Positions 9,455 through 20,865 of a DNA stretch of 64,000 nucleotides are shown here, piece after piece (position 1 is the first letter of the stretch; each line of letters opens with the position of its first letter). Origin of the DNA: Cladophialophora immunda (Eukaryota > Ascomycota > Eurotiomycetes > Chaetothyriales > Herpotrichiellaceae); NCBI RefSeq assembly GCF_000835495.1, contig NW_015622544.1, positions 4,616,855 through 4,680,854 on the forward strand. Reading direction: 5' to 3'. The position numbers and the translations under genes were made by a program. Below the pieces are notes generated by a model. It was not told where the DNA came from. It worked only from the letters and a program-made list of their open reading frames with translations, and ran no database searches.

Positions 9455-12400
9455 ATGTTGGTGGGTGAAGCATCTTGTGTCTTTCGCCAATAGATATAAA
9501 TTTTCCGCCCTAGAGAGAGGGGGAGGGAGAAGGAGACAAAGAGAACAAGAGCAGAAAGAAAAGTTGATGCTGGGAAAAGAATAAAGAGGTCATCCTGAAC
9601 CAAAGTGTACAACAGTCAACAAAACTATTGTACATATATAGAGGCACTCTGATCAATCATGAGATTGTCCAACGGTACCGAACAAACAAAAATCCACTAG
9701 ATTGTCAATATGGAAGCTTCTGACACTACCAAATGTGTGTTGTCTGCTGTGGCTGGTCATTGTGCCTCCCGAGGACAGGGTACCCTTTCACACCTGAACC
9801 TTTACCTACCTAATAAGTATGCAGGTGGATAGGGATTCAATTAGCCTGGGGACCAGGTATCAGGCTCTAACTTACCCGGTATACTCCCTCCCCTCGGCTC
9901 GCTTGGGTTTGTTCTCAGATCGCTCGAGACTGGGACGCGGGGGGAAACTCCTTGACTCCTGCCGGGACCGGGACGTGACTATCTACATAGATTGACGGTT
10001 CTATTCATGGAGGACCTCTGATTCTCCCGTTTGCGCACGGCGCGTCCATTCGAGGCTCGCGGGCCCAAGCGGAGAGAACAGTGGGTTTGAACGGAACGAG
10101 GACCGCGAGCTCTTGCCGAATCGAAGCCCGTGTCTCTTCAGCCTGGTAGAGACGTCGAGGAAAGTCCAGTCTCTGCCGCCCCCAGAAAAGCCCACTCCAG
10201 ACTCATCGTTAGGTCGTCGACCAAGCACCCTGAATAGTGGACGGGTGGGTGGTGGTGGCAGAGCAATTTCTCGAGCTAAGTCGTCGAGTACAACCTCGGG
10301 ATGGCACAGTTTGTCGACCTCATATCTTTTCATAGTCATCAAGTCTTCTTCGGGCGAGAACAGACCTCTCGAGCAACGAACGTGCAAGTCTCTACTTGGG
10401 CCTGGATTCGTCTTCGACCGTTGATAGGGGTTGATAGGTGTCTGCATCCGTACAGCAAGGGGTTCACGCATCGATTCATGAAGCGGTCCGCTCTGGTCTC
10501 GTCCGCAACATCCATAGTTTCTGCGTCGTCCTGCTTTCAGGAGCAAGCAAGCTTCAGTGGTGGCAGGCGATTGTGTGGGCTTTACTATTGGCATCAGGAC
10601 ACAGATAGATGGGGTTGATGGTGGGCGACATGAAGTGAGAACAGATCTGTTGTACTTGGAAACGGACTCATCCGAAACCTCAGCCTCGCGCGGGGTGCTA
10701 ACCAGCTACAATCAAGCCTCGCAGCACATCCTCACCAACGGGTTAGCCGCCTTTGACTTCGAATCCGCCAATGATGCCAACGGCGCAGCGGAGTTTGGGA
10801 GGGCATACCCTCACAACGCCGCCCAAGTGTTTCCTATATAGGGGTGCCGGTGGTGATATAGAACAAGCGCACTACTGTCGTTGTTAACACTCCAATCATC
10901 CTAGAATAAATTTGCATGAGTCTGTCAACCCATTCAGTAAGATCAGCGGTATCAGTAATACATGCTCACTAGTCCACGTGGGAGAAATAGGAGGAGGTGC
11001 ACTTGATTTCGTGGATGAGATGCTGAATACTTTCAACTGCATCTCTGTAAATGCTTCTGGTGGAGTTAGGTGCAGCATGTCAAGGCTGGAAGTCGTTGCG
11101 AAGGGGGCAAGACGCTGTATGAGCGTGCGGTGTTCGCGTTATTTTCGAACGGGCATTAGGTTTTTATTTGGAATGACCACCCAGTTAAGCCAGAGACGTT
11201 TTGGTTGAGTCGGAACTGCAGGGGAGTTGATCGCCCCAATGCAGGTACCACCAAAAAGATGGGCATGCTCTGGAACAAAGGAGCGTTTTACGGAGAAAGG
11301 CACCTCGGCGCCCGAGTAGAGTGCATGAAGAAGCGCCTGGAGAGCGAGGAAGTATCCAGGTGGCTGGAGGAGTCTGTGGTTGAGGTCCGGGTGAGAGAAT
11401 GCAACTCGGAACAAGTATTAGAAGGGTCGAAGCACCTCCGTGAGCTCCAAGCTATCAGTGCTCGCTGTCAGTTTCAAGTACGTCGTCCGTACAGGCATGC
11501 CTACAATAGCCTACGAAGATGCCTGGAGTCGGAGCACCTCAGCCATAGGGCAAAGGCGCGCCGCCGTGAAGCGAGGCGCCCAAAGAAGAGGAGCAAAAGG
11601 GCCCCTTACCATTCAAGTCTGATCGAGATTGGAGAGCACCAGCAGCGACTTTGGCAACGCCACGAAAGGCCAGAAGTGGAAGGACAAGAGCGCCTGTGGA
11701 AGCTGCCGAGGGTGAGCTTCGGGGATGGTGGGAGCCACGAAAGAACAGGCCTGACCAGGGCTTCGCAAGACGGTGGACATGATCCGGCTCTGGCGGGTCG
11801 TGGGATGGAGTGATGTGCCTGGGACGCCCAAAAGGGACAGCCAACGAAGATGCTGCCAGGCGCTGATTTGTCGGGAGAGACGGGGACTCTTGGGGGTCCG
11901 AAGCAACAGGCTTTCGTGACCCGTCACCATGGTGGCCGTCAACTGAAATTGAGAACATCGACTAGCCCGAGGGCTGGGCGCTTTCAGCCTGAAGCAAGTC
12001 AGTCAGACAGGCTCCAAATCTCAGCGCAGGCGGCTGCCCAGAGGCGCTTATGCAGCTTGATGGGGCGCTGGTGATCAAAATTGTGAGTCCAAGGCCGCGT
12101 AGGGTGGTCTGACTGGCAGTTGCTGTGCTGCCCACTTCCAGAGATCCCGGAGCTTCCCAGCTCGAGCTCTCCAGCTGGATATCAGAGCCACCCTTCAAGC
12201 TCGCTCGGTGTTGCCTACCAGCCCTGCGCTGTTTGGCGCCGACGGCCGTCATTGTGCTCCCGGCAGCAGCGCTGATTTTTGCTTCTCGCCGTCATGTCCT
12301 CGATTCAATCCGCAGCCTCTTTTTGAGCTTCAGAAGAGCTTGGGCTCTGGACAGCTCTGTCCTCACCGAATTCTTCCCAGTGACGGACGTAAGAAGGACG

Positions 12401-13323
12401 CGACAAACATAAGCAAACGATTTGCGTCCGTCAGACTGGCACCGAGATGAGCGGACGGGGGGCATGGCACAGCGCCTGCAGCTCGAGCATTTTGGGGAAT
12501 GGAAACGACTTGGAGACTGTCCCGTATCGTTGAGTAGTTCTCTGAGGAGAAGCTTCCTAGCCTGCATAACCAGATCGCTCGCAGAACAATGCCTCCGTTC
12601 GGCAGTGAGGGAGGGCTGGGTTCTAAATGCAGAGTCCAAGTCCAGCGAGTGAGCCTAGGCTAGGCTGTTTTAGCTTGCAGGAGAAGCAGGGTTTGGGGGT
12701 AAACAAGCCCAGGTGTTGCAGCAGGAAAAGGTGACCTCTGCCCTCGGGGGCGAATAACACTTGAAGCCTACAAGCTTAGAGCCGGGACAGTGCAGGAGCT
12801 TCAGCGAGGCAGGCCCAGTTAGGAGCCAATTAGACCTGCGGAAGGCACCCTTAGCGGCGTGACAGTGGAGCTTGCAGGACACCGAAACAAGCACCCTACA
12901 GAGAGCATCCCGGCATCCTTAGAGGCCGAACAGCAGGGAGGGGGGCACGGGGGCTTTAAAAAAAAGAGGGGGGGGGAGCGAGGTGCCAGGTGGCCGTGAT
13001 CAATCCTGCCGCAGCTGCTGGGTTTTTTTCCCTTCTCGCGCTCTTCTTCCTCTGGGTTGATCCAGCGGCTGCCCATGCCTCGCTCGCCCACTTAAACAAG
13101 CCGCCCCCCCCGCCGCCCTCGCCCTCGCCCCCGTTTCCTTTCTGCATCTTCCACCTCTCGCTTTCATCCAGACAGCCCTTGCTTTCTGGCTTCAACTTCC
13201 CGCCACCCATCCTTTAGTTAAAGCTCAGCCTTGCAACCTCCCATCGCGGTCGCTTACAGGCGCCTATACTGTCAATTGCTCATACCCTTAGCATAGCTCC
13301 TGGTCACCTCCCTGCAAGGCGCC
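9455..13323. other. Gene-poor region, 3.9 kb
   Basis: No gene here can be named. It contains many open frames of 60-200 codons on both strands, none with recognisable motifs. The 9500-9900 part has A/G-rich runs and a direct ACCTACCTA-type motif near 9806. At 12958-12975 an A-run is followed by a G-run, and from about 13090 the strand is rich in C (HMG gene promoter and leader). Possible contents are untranslated RNA or decayed mobile DNA, but I saw no terminal repeats or transposase/reverse transcriptase motifs. Confidence 0.5.
10001..10594 (-). CDS. Doubtful open reading frame of 197 codons
   Basis: The longest minus-strand frame in the gene-poor region. Segments such as EVVLDDLAREIALPPPPTRP and GGGRDWTFLDVSTRLKRHG have protein-like composition, but there is no recognised family and a competing plus-strand frame of 103 codons overlaps it. 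The start codon choice is arbitrary. It may be a lineage-specific gene or chance. Confidence 0.2.
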   Translation of the reverse strand: MPIVKPTQSPATTEACLLLKAGRRRNYGCCGRDQSGPLHESMREPLAVRMQTPINPYQRSKTNPGPSRDLHVRCSRGLFSPEEDLMTMKRYEVDKLCHPEVVLDDLAREIALPPPPTRPLFRVLGRRPNDESGVGFSGGGRDWTFLDVSTRLKRHGLRFGKSSRSSFRSNPLFSPLGPASLEWTRRAQTGESEVLHE

Positions 13324-14692
13324 ATGGCGAAGAAGACACACGACCCAGAGTCTGCGACGACCCAAGTCAATATTGCTGATTTCCAGCGAACTCGAGATTC
13401 GGTACGTGGAACAGAATTTTTGTATACTCCCACTTCCTGTTCTTTCTCTGCCTCACCCACCCACCCACAACACGCGTCCGACCAACCCGTGACAACAACC
13501 TCAACCCCGCGACGAGGCTCTGCCCCAACTCGCCTTCGATCACAACATTGACCTCGTCGTCACGCCCCCATGTGTGTTTTCACCTCACCGTCGCGCGCAC
13601 ACAATTTCAACCTTTGTAGTACACCTCCTTGGCTCTATGGTTCATTGCCTTCCTCATGGCTTCAAGCCCAGGCTGTGTCAACCTGAGTGCCGCACAAATT
13701 GAGTTCGGGCATCTATTGAACCGTGCCTCCATCAGATGCGTTGAGGTTCTCACTGAAGATTTGGCGACGCTCGGCGAGCTCGTTCGCGAAGTGCAAAATA
13801 ATCCAAGAACATTTACTCACACATACCCTCAGGTCATTGTTGCCCTTGCAACACTCCAATCCTCCGTCCAAGACCTCTCGCGCGCCTACATTCAACATGC
13901 CAACACTGTCCTTACGCCTGGCAAACATGGCCTGAACCCCATTGACGCCAACCTCACCAGCATCCTTACCGAATCTGGTCTCTTGAGTGCTCGCCCCGCC
14001 GAAGCTACTCCGGCTGCTGCACCCGAACCAGAGGTCGATGGGAAGAAGAAGCGCAAGAGGACACCACATGATCCCAACGCACCAAAGCGTGCTCTCACCC
14101 CGTACTTCCTTTACATGCAAAGTGCTCGTGCCACCATTGCCAAGGAATTGGGCGACTCAGCGAAGCCGAAGGAAGTTGCAGATGAGGGAACCCGCAGATG
14201 GACCGAGATGAGCCCTGCTGAGAAGAGCGTACGTCTCTCTCCGGTATTTGTTCGTCGTTGCAAGCACTGACCTCTGCACAGATTTGGGATGACAAGTACC
14301 AGAAGAACTTGGCGGCGTACCGCGTCAAGATGGCCGCCTACAAAGCTGGTCAACCCGTCCCTGACGACGAAACCGCAGCGCGCCTGGTGGAGATGGGTAA
14401 AGCCCCCGAGCACATCGCTGGTCTGGACGCTGAAGCAGAAACGGAAGATGAGCCAGTCGAGGACGAGGAAGACGAGGAAGACGCTCCCGCTCCCGCTCCC
14501 GAACCCACACCGCCCAAGTCCAAGAGACGCAAGACCAAAGAGGCCGAACCTACTCCTAGCAAAGCCACTCCCAAGGCCGAGGCCAAGTCTCCAGAGAAGG
14601 ACAGGAAGTCGAAGAAGAGCAGGAGGGAAGCTGCTCCTGCAGCTGCTCCTCCCTCAACCAAGGTCGAGAAGTCCAAAAAATCTAAGAAATGA
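13324..14692 (+). CDS. HMG-box chromatin protein
   Basis: Three exons, 13324-13401, 13833-14228 and 14282-14692, giving 294 residues. Exon 1 encodes MAKKTHDPES...DFQRTRDS; the first intron (431 bp) is long for this window, and the join to VIVALATLQSSVQDLSRAYI matches fungal HMG proteins that have an N-terminal helical region before the box. The single HMG box starts near residue 106 (DPNAPKRALTPYFLYMQ) and runs across the second intron to about residue 185 (IWDDKYQKNLAAYR). A strongly acidic stretch (EDEPVEDEEDEED) and a Lys/Pro-rich tail follow, the pattern of NHP6/HMGB-like proteins that bend DNA in chromatin. The 13324 start sits in good context (GCCATGG). Nuclear location and chromatin role are from the family. 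Confidence 0.9.
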
Positions 14693-15348
14693 ATGCACTC
14701 CAACGATCCTGGTGGGAAATGACGGTTGTGTATGTGGGTCGTGCACATGATCATTCGTTACGGGTTTCGATTTTCGGTCTGGGGAATCTTTGAATGCAGG
14801 AACTCAACTCTCGCTGCCATGAGGTTGTTCTTCTGTCACGGAATGTTCATAATGAAAGGCGGTACCTGTTTGGCGCAGTGCAGAAATAGTGTTGAGCGCC
14901 ATCCAAGGGGCCAAGTAACTAGTCTAGTCACCGCCGTCAATGTTGAAATGTCTCTTGAAGCTGCTTTGCACCATGCACATGTACCTGCTCTGATAACATT
15001 TCAGACAGATGACGCACCAGGGCAAAACAAAGTTCCTGTCTCGATCTCTTCTCCGCACCAGATGCCCCCACGCATGTGGTTACAAAGCTTGCTACTGCTA
15101 CCACTGAGAGCTTGCAAAAGAACCACTCGATGGCCTCCTAGCGCATGGCCTGGGGGGAGGGTCCTTTTCTTATCCAGACCTGCCCTCATGCCACTTCAAG
15201 CTCTTCCTTTGCCCCGCATAGCCCCTCGACGATGATAGGCCCGACCGACACAGATAAAAGACGTCGCCTCCTCGACGGGACAACGATGAAATTCTTCAAA
15301 AGCTGAAGTTCTAGCCTGCAAGCGCCTCTATAGCAGGCAGTGTCCAAT
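14693..15348. promoter_or_regulatory. Spacer and urease promoter
   Basis: 656 bp between HMG-box and urease genes, same strand. The open frame 14726-15235 has no family features. No GATA-type or other nitrogen-control site is claimed; single GATA words occur but are too short to be significant. Confidence 0.4.
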
Positions 15349-18279
15349 ATGCAGCTCGTTCCGAAAGAGGTATGAGTGCTCCGGGAGCGTTTATCACCTG
15401 GAATGGCCTATCGCTGACTTCTTGAACTACTGGAACAGCTAGATAAGCTCGTTATATCTCAGCTAGGCTTTCTAGCGCAAAGAAGACTTGCTAGAGGTGT
15501 CAGATTGAACCATTCGGAGGCTTGCGTAGGAGATTTTCTGAAAGACAGTCTCGGAATCATGGACTGATCTGCTCTGTAGGCTCTCATTGCCAGCAATTTG
15601 CAAGAGGTATCGTCAAGAGCCCGGGGATCGCAAACATGCCTGCTGATGATCGGTTGTTCTAGCTGATTCGCGATGGAAACCACACGGTCGCCGACCTAAT
15701 GTCCATTGGGAAGACCATGCTTGGTCGACGGCATGTCCTCCCCTCTGTTCTCTCTACCTTGACCGAATTGCAAGTCGAGGGCACCTTCAAGACTGGCACG
15801 TACCTGGTTACTGTCCACCACCCAATCAGCTCCGATGATGGTGACCTCGAGAAGGCTCTTTATGGAAGCTTCCTTCCTGTGCCATCGAAAGACGCATTTC
15901 CCCTGCCGGACCAAAGTGAGTATGACAATAAGAAAATGCCAGGTGCGGTCATTCCGGTCAAAGAAGGCAAGATTACGTTGAACGAAGGACGGAAGAGAAT
16001 CCAGTTAAAGGTCACCAGCAAGGGCGATAGACCAATACAGGTATTGATGGACCCCAACTCTACCCAGTGTATCTCGCCGGGCTGACATTCTCGCTCTACA
16101 GATTGGATCTCATTACCACTTTATTGAAACGAATCCGCAGCTGGAATTTGACAGAAGCAGAGCATATGGTTTCCGTCTAGACATCCCAGCAGGTACCTCT
16201 GTCCGATTCGAGCCTGGAGATACAAAGACAGTCAATCTGGTCGAGATTGCAGGCAATAAGGTGATCCATGGCGGTAACAATCTCGCCTCGGGTCCTGTTG
16301 ATATATCTCGCGCAGAAGAAATCGTACAGAAGCTTCAGCAAGCCGGATTTGCCCATGCTCCTGAACCTGCAGGTGACTTGGCCCATATAGACGTCGCATC
16401 CATGACCCGTGCGGACTATGCCGGCATGTTCGGTCCCACAACTGGCGATCTGGTCCGGTTGGGGACGACAGACCTCTGGATCAAGGTCGAAAAGGACTTG
16501 ACGGTCTACGGTGAGGAATGTAAGTTTGGCGGCGGCAAAACTCTTCGAGAAGGGATGGGGCAAGCATCTGATCGGAAAGATGTTGATGTGCTGGACACTG
16601 TTGTCACCAATGCCCTTATTGTCGACTGGTCCGGTATCTACAAGGCAGATGTCGGAATCAAGGACGGCATCATCGTGGGCATCGGCAAAGCTGGCAATCC
16701 GGACGTCATGGATGGTGTCCATCCCAATATGATAGTCGGCAATGGTACCGATGTCATCGCAGGCGAGCACAGCATCCTCACGGCGGGAGGTATCGACTCG
16801 CACATTCACCTCATCTGTCCTCAACAGGTCTATGAATCCGTCGCGGCCGGCATAACCACTTACCTAGGAGGTGGCACCGGACCCAGTACAGGTACCAACG
16901 CGACGACCTGCACGCCCGGAAAATGGCACATGAAACAGATGCTTCAGGCGATCGACTCACTTCCCATCAATTACGGCATCACAGGTAAAGGAAATGACAG
17001 CTCACCGGTTGCCCTCCGCGAGCAGTGCGAAGCTGGCGCCTGCGGCCTCAAATTACATGAGGATTGGGGCACAACTCCCGCCGCGATCGACACCTGTCTA
17101 TCCGTATGCGATGAATACGACGTCCAATGCCTCATCCACACCGACACGCTCAACGAGTCTGGCTTCGTGGAATCCTCAGTCGCCGCTTTCAAGGGTCGAA
17201 CGATCCACACATACCACACCGAGGGTGCTGGCGGTGGGCACGCGCCCGATATCATCTCCGTGGTGGAGCACGCCAATGTGCTCCCTTCGTCGACGAATCC
17301 CACCCGGCCGTTCACGAGGAATACCTTGGACGAGCACCTCGACATGCTGATGGTCTGCCACCACCTGTCCAAGAACATTCCCGAAGACGTCGCCTTCGCC
17401 GAATCGCGCATTCGCGCCGAGACCATCGCTGCGGAGGACGTGCTCCACGACCTCGGCGCCATCTCCATGATGTCCTCTGATTCGCAGGCAATGGGCCGCT
17501 GCGGTGAGGTCATCCTCCGCACGTGGAACACGGCGCACAAGAATAAGCAGCAGCGTGGAACTTTGAAAGAAGACGAAGGTACGGACGCGGACAACTTCCG
17601 AGTGAAGAGGTACGTGAGTAAGTATACCATCAACCCGGCGATTGCGCAGGGAATGAGTCACTTGTTGGGCAGTGTCGAGGTGGGCAAAGTGGCGGATTTG
17701 GTGCTTTGGAAGCCGAGCATGTTTGGGACGAAGCCGAGCTTGGTGGTCAAGGGAGGAATGATCAGCCATGCGCAAATGGTAACGTACCCCCCCCGATCCC
17801 CTGACATACATTCAGCACACGCAACGCCCCCTATTCTCTCGATGTTTGCGATGTGCGCATACCGAGCACATGGTCAACACGCCCATGTGGTGTCCCTTTC
17901 CCCTTTTCCGTCCTCAGCCTTGTCTGTCTGCTAACTCCCGTGGCCTCGCACTCTGCAGGGCGACCCCAACGCCTCCATCCCCACCGTGCAGCCCGTGCTC
18001 ATGCGGCCCATGTTCGCCGCGCACGTCCCCTCGCGGAGCATCACGTTCGTGTCGCAGCACTCGCTGGCCTCGGGCGTCGTGGCGTCGTACAACCTGGCCA
18101 AGCGCGTCGAGGCGGTCAAGAACTGCCGCACCGTCGGCAAGAAGGACATGAAGTTCAACGACGTCATGCCCAAGATGAAGGTCGACCCGGAGTCCTACAG
18201 GGTCGAGGCCGACGGCATGCACTGCACCGCCGCCCCCGCGGAGGTGGTGCCCTTGGCCCAGACGTACTACGTTTACTGA
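15349..18279 (+). CDS. Urease (single-chain, nickel-dependent)
   Basis: Six exons: 15349-15369, 15439-15525, 15580-15606, 15663-16040, 16102-17778 and 17959-18279, together 836 residues, the usual length for fungal urease. The chain holds the gamma, beta and alpha subunits of bacterial urease in order: gamma part ([28 protein letters not shown]), beta part ([17 protein letters not shown]), then alpha part with nickel ligands in [11 protein letters not shown], the carbamylated lysine in [19 protein letters not shown] and [12 protein letters not shown], the mobile-flap MVCHHL and the Asp of SSDSQAMG. All key residues are present, so it should be active. It splits urea to ammonia and carbonic acid in the cytosol. 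Accessory genes UreD/F/G are not in the window. Exons 1-3 are very short (21, 87, 27 bp). Confidence 0.97.
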
Positions 18280-19185
18280 TATAGGTACTTGCCATTGGAT
18301 TCTGCAGTTGGAGGCCCCCAAGGAGCGGGATCGGAGAGCAGGGCCCCGTGAATGAAGGCCAGGGGTTTGTCCTTGAGACGCGCAAAGGCGGTTCAGGGAC
18401 ATTTATTTTGGTTCCGTCCCAGTCGATATATCGTGAAGGAACAAGCTCGTGCCCTGCCTATTCGTATGAGACCAAATGAGGCATGGTGCTCGATTCAGTG
18501 CCGTAGCCATGTAGAAGCTCAATGCATGAGACCTCAGCGTCACTCGTCAGGTCCTACAGAGGCTCCCCTCGTGATTTCTCGAGGTGCGATTGAAAAGTAA
18601 GAGTGCCGTGGGTTCCCATACATGGATCCACGCCAGGAAGAAATGGAAAAAAGGTTCAACAGGGACGCCCATGTATAAGGGCAGCGCAGAGCAAAGTCCA
18701 GGATAGTCTGTCTTGGTCATATAAATAAAAAGGATTGATTTTCGGGACAAGGCTTGAAACGAGTTATTCACAGTAAGCAAGCTACTGTAACCATGTCGAG
18801 CTGCGAAGCTACCCATACTGTAATCGTCAAAGATTTTATAATAAATCCCAAAGAAAAAGAATCACCGCAATCCGCAGGCTCTGCAATACCGCTAACCGCG
18901 CTCATTTGCAAGCGCGTTCCTGCCTTCGCCGACGTACAGTCAAGTGAAAAGAGATGTCGGCTTGCTCGTGGACCGCCAAACACAATGGTCCCTAAACCGA
19001 GAACGCCCCGCCCACAGCAGGCTCTATGCTTCGGATGTCATTCCGTCTTCAACTCATTATTCGTGTGCATCTTGTCCTCGTGGACCCAAGCAGTCGTTCG
19101 TATTCGTCATATCGTGGAGTGGCCGCAACCTCTGGGCACGCAATTGTTGGTCCGTTTAAGCGCGATATTTCACGCATTCAAGGGC
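18280..19185. other. Convergent intergenic region
   Basis: 906 bp between the ends of urease (+) and the DUF7514 gene (-). AT-rich patches around 18710-18860 fit 3' UTRs. No supported gene. Confidence 0.5.
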
Positions 19186-20865
19186 TCAAACCATTGCAGT
19201 AGAGTTACCACGGGTATTTGAACTCCGTTGACGCTCAATGGGACTCATTGGATCTGCGGTAGGGTATTTTCGGCCTTGCACGCCGGTTACGGTGGCAATC
19301 CTCGGAGGCGGTTGCATTGGCCGCCTCTGCGCGTTCCCTCGCTCCCAATCTGAGGAGCGATGCCTGTTGTCACTTCCACTGCTACTTTCTCGCGTCAACG
19401 GTTCGAAATTTGTCTGGTCTGGGTAACGTATCGATGGCGCCCGTGGGTCAAACTGTGCCTGGGCATTTTCTGGAATAGGTGTGGCCGGGGTGGAACTGGG
19501 AGTGTCGTTATCCCAGACTGTCTCACGCCATTGCGGTGGGCGGCCTCCCCCATAAGGCTGTTGAGGTGGCTGAGGCGCAGGCTTGATTGCACGAGGTGGG
19601 TAGTACTCAGGCCGCAAGGGCTGCGAAGATTTGGATGCAGGGCCCGGTGCGCGGTAACCCGCGTCCGAAGAATGACGACGTTTGTGCGATGATCTCATGA
19701 AGGAGGGCACCCATAAGGAAGAGCGACGGCTCTTCCGATCTTCGTCAGACCTCCGCTGATGCCGACCCGTTTGCGAGGCCTCTGAACTTCCTTCGCTGCC
19801 TGTATCTTCGTCCACAGTTGAGGGAGTGCGTGCGGGAGAGCGGTATTGTGTGTTGTTGTACCCGGACGAAGGTCGTCGCCCTGGCTGGTCCGAGGGGGCA
19901 GCCCCCTGTCTCCGGTTCGAGGGGCTATTTGACGAGGTTTTATGGTGACCAGGAGGGGCCGTCGTTGTATGTGATCGCGGACGCGGCGAAGGTTTTGGTG
20001 ATGGCCTTTGAGCCGAATGGCTGCGGGTCTTCCGCGCCTCATACTGATTTCTCGGTTCCCAAGGTGACCCTCTCTCTCCCGACGGCGAAGGGAAATCCGG
20101 TACACTGCTCCGTCTGCGATAGATATCTGTCGGATGATCTTGGTCATCGCGAGAACTGCTGCGCGAAGGCCTTGTTGGGCGTCCTGTCTGACCGCCAGAG
20201 AAATAGCCGTCTCGTCGATCATAGGCTTCAAGATGCGGGGATTGATAAGGAGAGTTCTTTATACGCCGCAAATTGTAGTTCTGCTGGTTCAATTTGCCAG
20301 TTACCAGTTTGTGCCATCTCTCCATCTCTTCGTCTGGTTTGTTTGGGAAAACGTCGAGGGGGATGTATTTTGGGTAGGTCCCGCCATTAGGCATCGGGAC
20401 ATTCCACAGCTGAACCGCTTTTTGAATGAAAGCCACATTTTCGTCAGGGCAGAGAAGAAGCTGGATCGTTTGCCAACGAGCAAATCCAGCCGGTGTTAGG
20501 CACGGGATTCGGGGCGTTTCGAAGGGACTGGGGGTAGGTTGCAGAGAGTGAAAGCATCCGAGGGTTTGGTACATGAAGGAGAGGGCATGATCGGAGGATT
20601 TGAGGAGGAGCGAGTCATAGTTGCCGCCGACGGCTCTATAGAAAGTGGCTAGACGTGATGGAGTGAGTTCGTTGTCTGGTCCGGGCTCAAGGGTCGCCTG
20701 TTTTCCCAGTAAGCGAGTAGAACCCAATGTGCGACGGAGTAGACTCACTATGACTTTGGCAATCCCCCGACACAGCTGCTCGAATTGAAGGGTTGCGCTT
20801 TTGTCTGGATTGACCAAATATCTCCAAAATCCAGGGGCAGAACCCGCAGACTGACTGGGCTCCAT
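19186..20865 (-). CDS. DUF7514-type protein with disordered tail
   Basis: I start it at the ATG at 20865 (MEPSQSAGSAPGFWRYL); the frame is open further up but that part looks like leader. The first 190 residues resemble the fungal DUF7514 domain: GFWRYLVNPDK, LTPSRLATFYRAVGGNYDSL, TPAGFARWQTIQLLLCPDEN. A 51-bp intron (20748-20698, GTGAGT...ACAG) is probable: it is a multiple of three and lies between RGIAKVI and ATLEPGPDN, and removing it improves the fit. That gives 542 residues, or 559 if retained. The rest is Ser/Pro/Arg-rich, low complexity and probably disordered. No enzymatic motif is visible; the domain's function is unknown to me. Confidence 0.72.
   Translation of the reverse strand: MEPSQSAGSAPGFWRYLVNPDKSATLQFEQLCRGIAKVIVSLLRRTLGSTRLLGKQATLEPGPDNELTPSRLATFYRAVGGNYDSLLLKSSDHALSFMYQTLGCFHSLQPTPSPFETPRIPCLTPAGFARWQTIQLLLCPDENVAFIQKAVQLWNVPMPNGGTYPKYIPLDVFPNKPDEEMERWHKLVTGKLNQQNYNLRRIKNSPYQSPHLEAYDRRDGYFSGGQTGRPTRPSRSSSRDDQDHPTDIYRRRSSVPDFPSPSGERGSPWEPRNQYEARKTRSHSAQRPSPKPSPRPRSHTTTAPPGHHKTSSNSPSNRRQGAAPSDQPGRRPSSGYNNTQYRSPARTPSTVDEDTGSEGSSEASQTGRHQRRSDEDRKSRRSSLWVPSFMRSSHKRRHSSDAGYRAPGPASKSSQPLRPEYYPPRAIKPAPQPPQQPYGGGRPPQWRETVWDNDTPSSTPATPIPENAQAQFDPRAPSIRYPDQTNFEPLTRESSSGSDNRHRSSDWERGNAQRRPMQPPPRIATVTGVQGRKYPTADPMSPIERQRSSNTRGNSTAMV

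Noticed and set aside
11205..11813. Plus-strand frame of 202 codons
   Set aside because: Highly charged, Arg/Glu-rich low-complexity reading with no motif, and a minus-strand frame overlaps it; likely chance.
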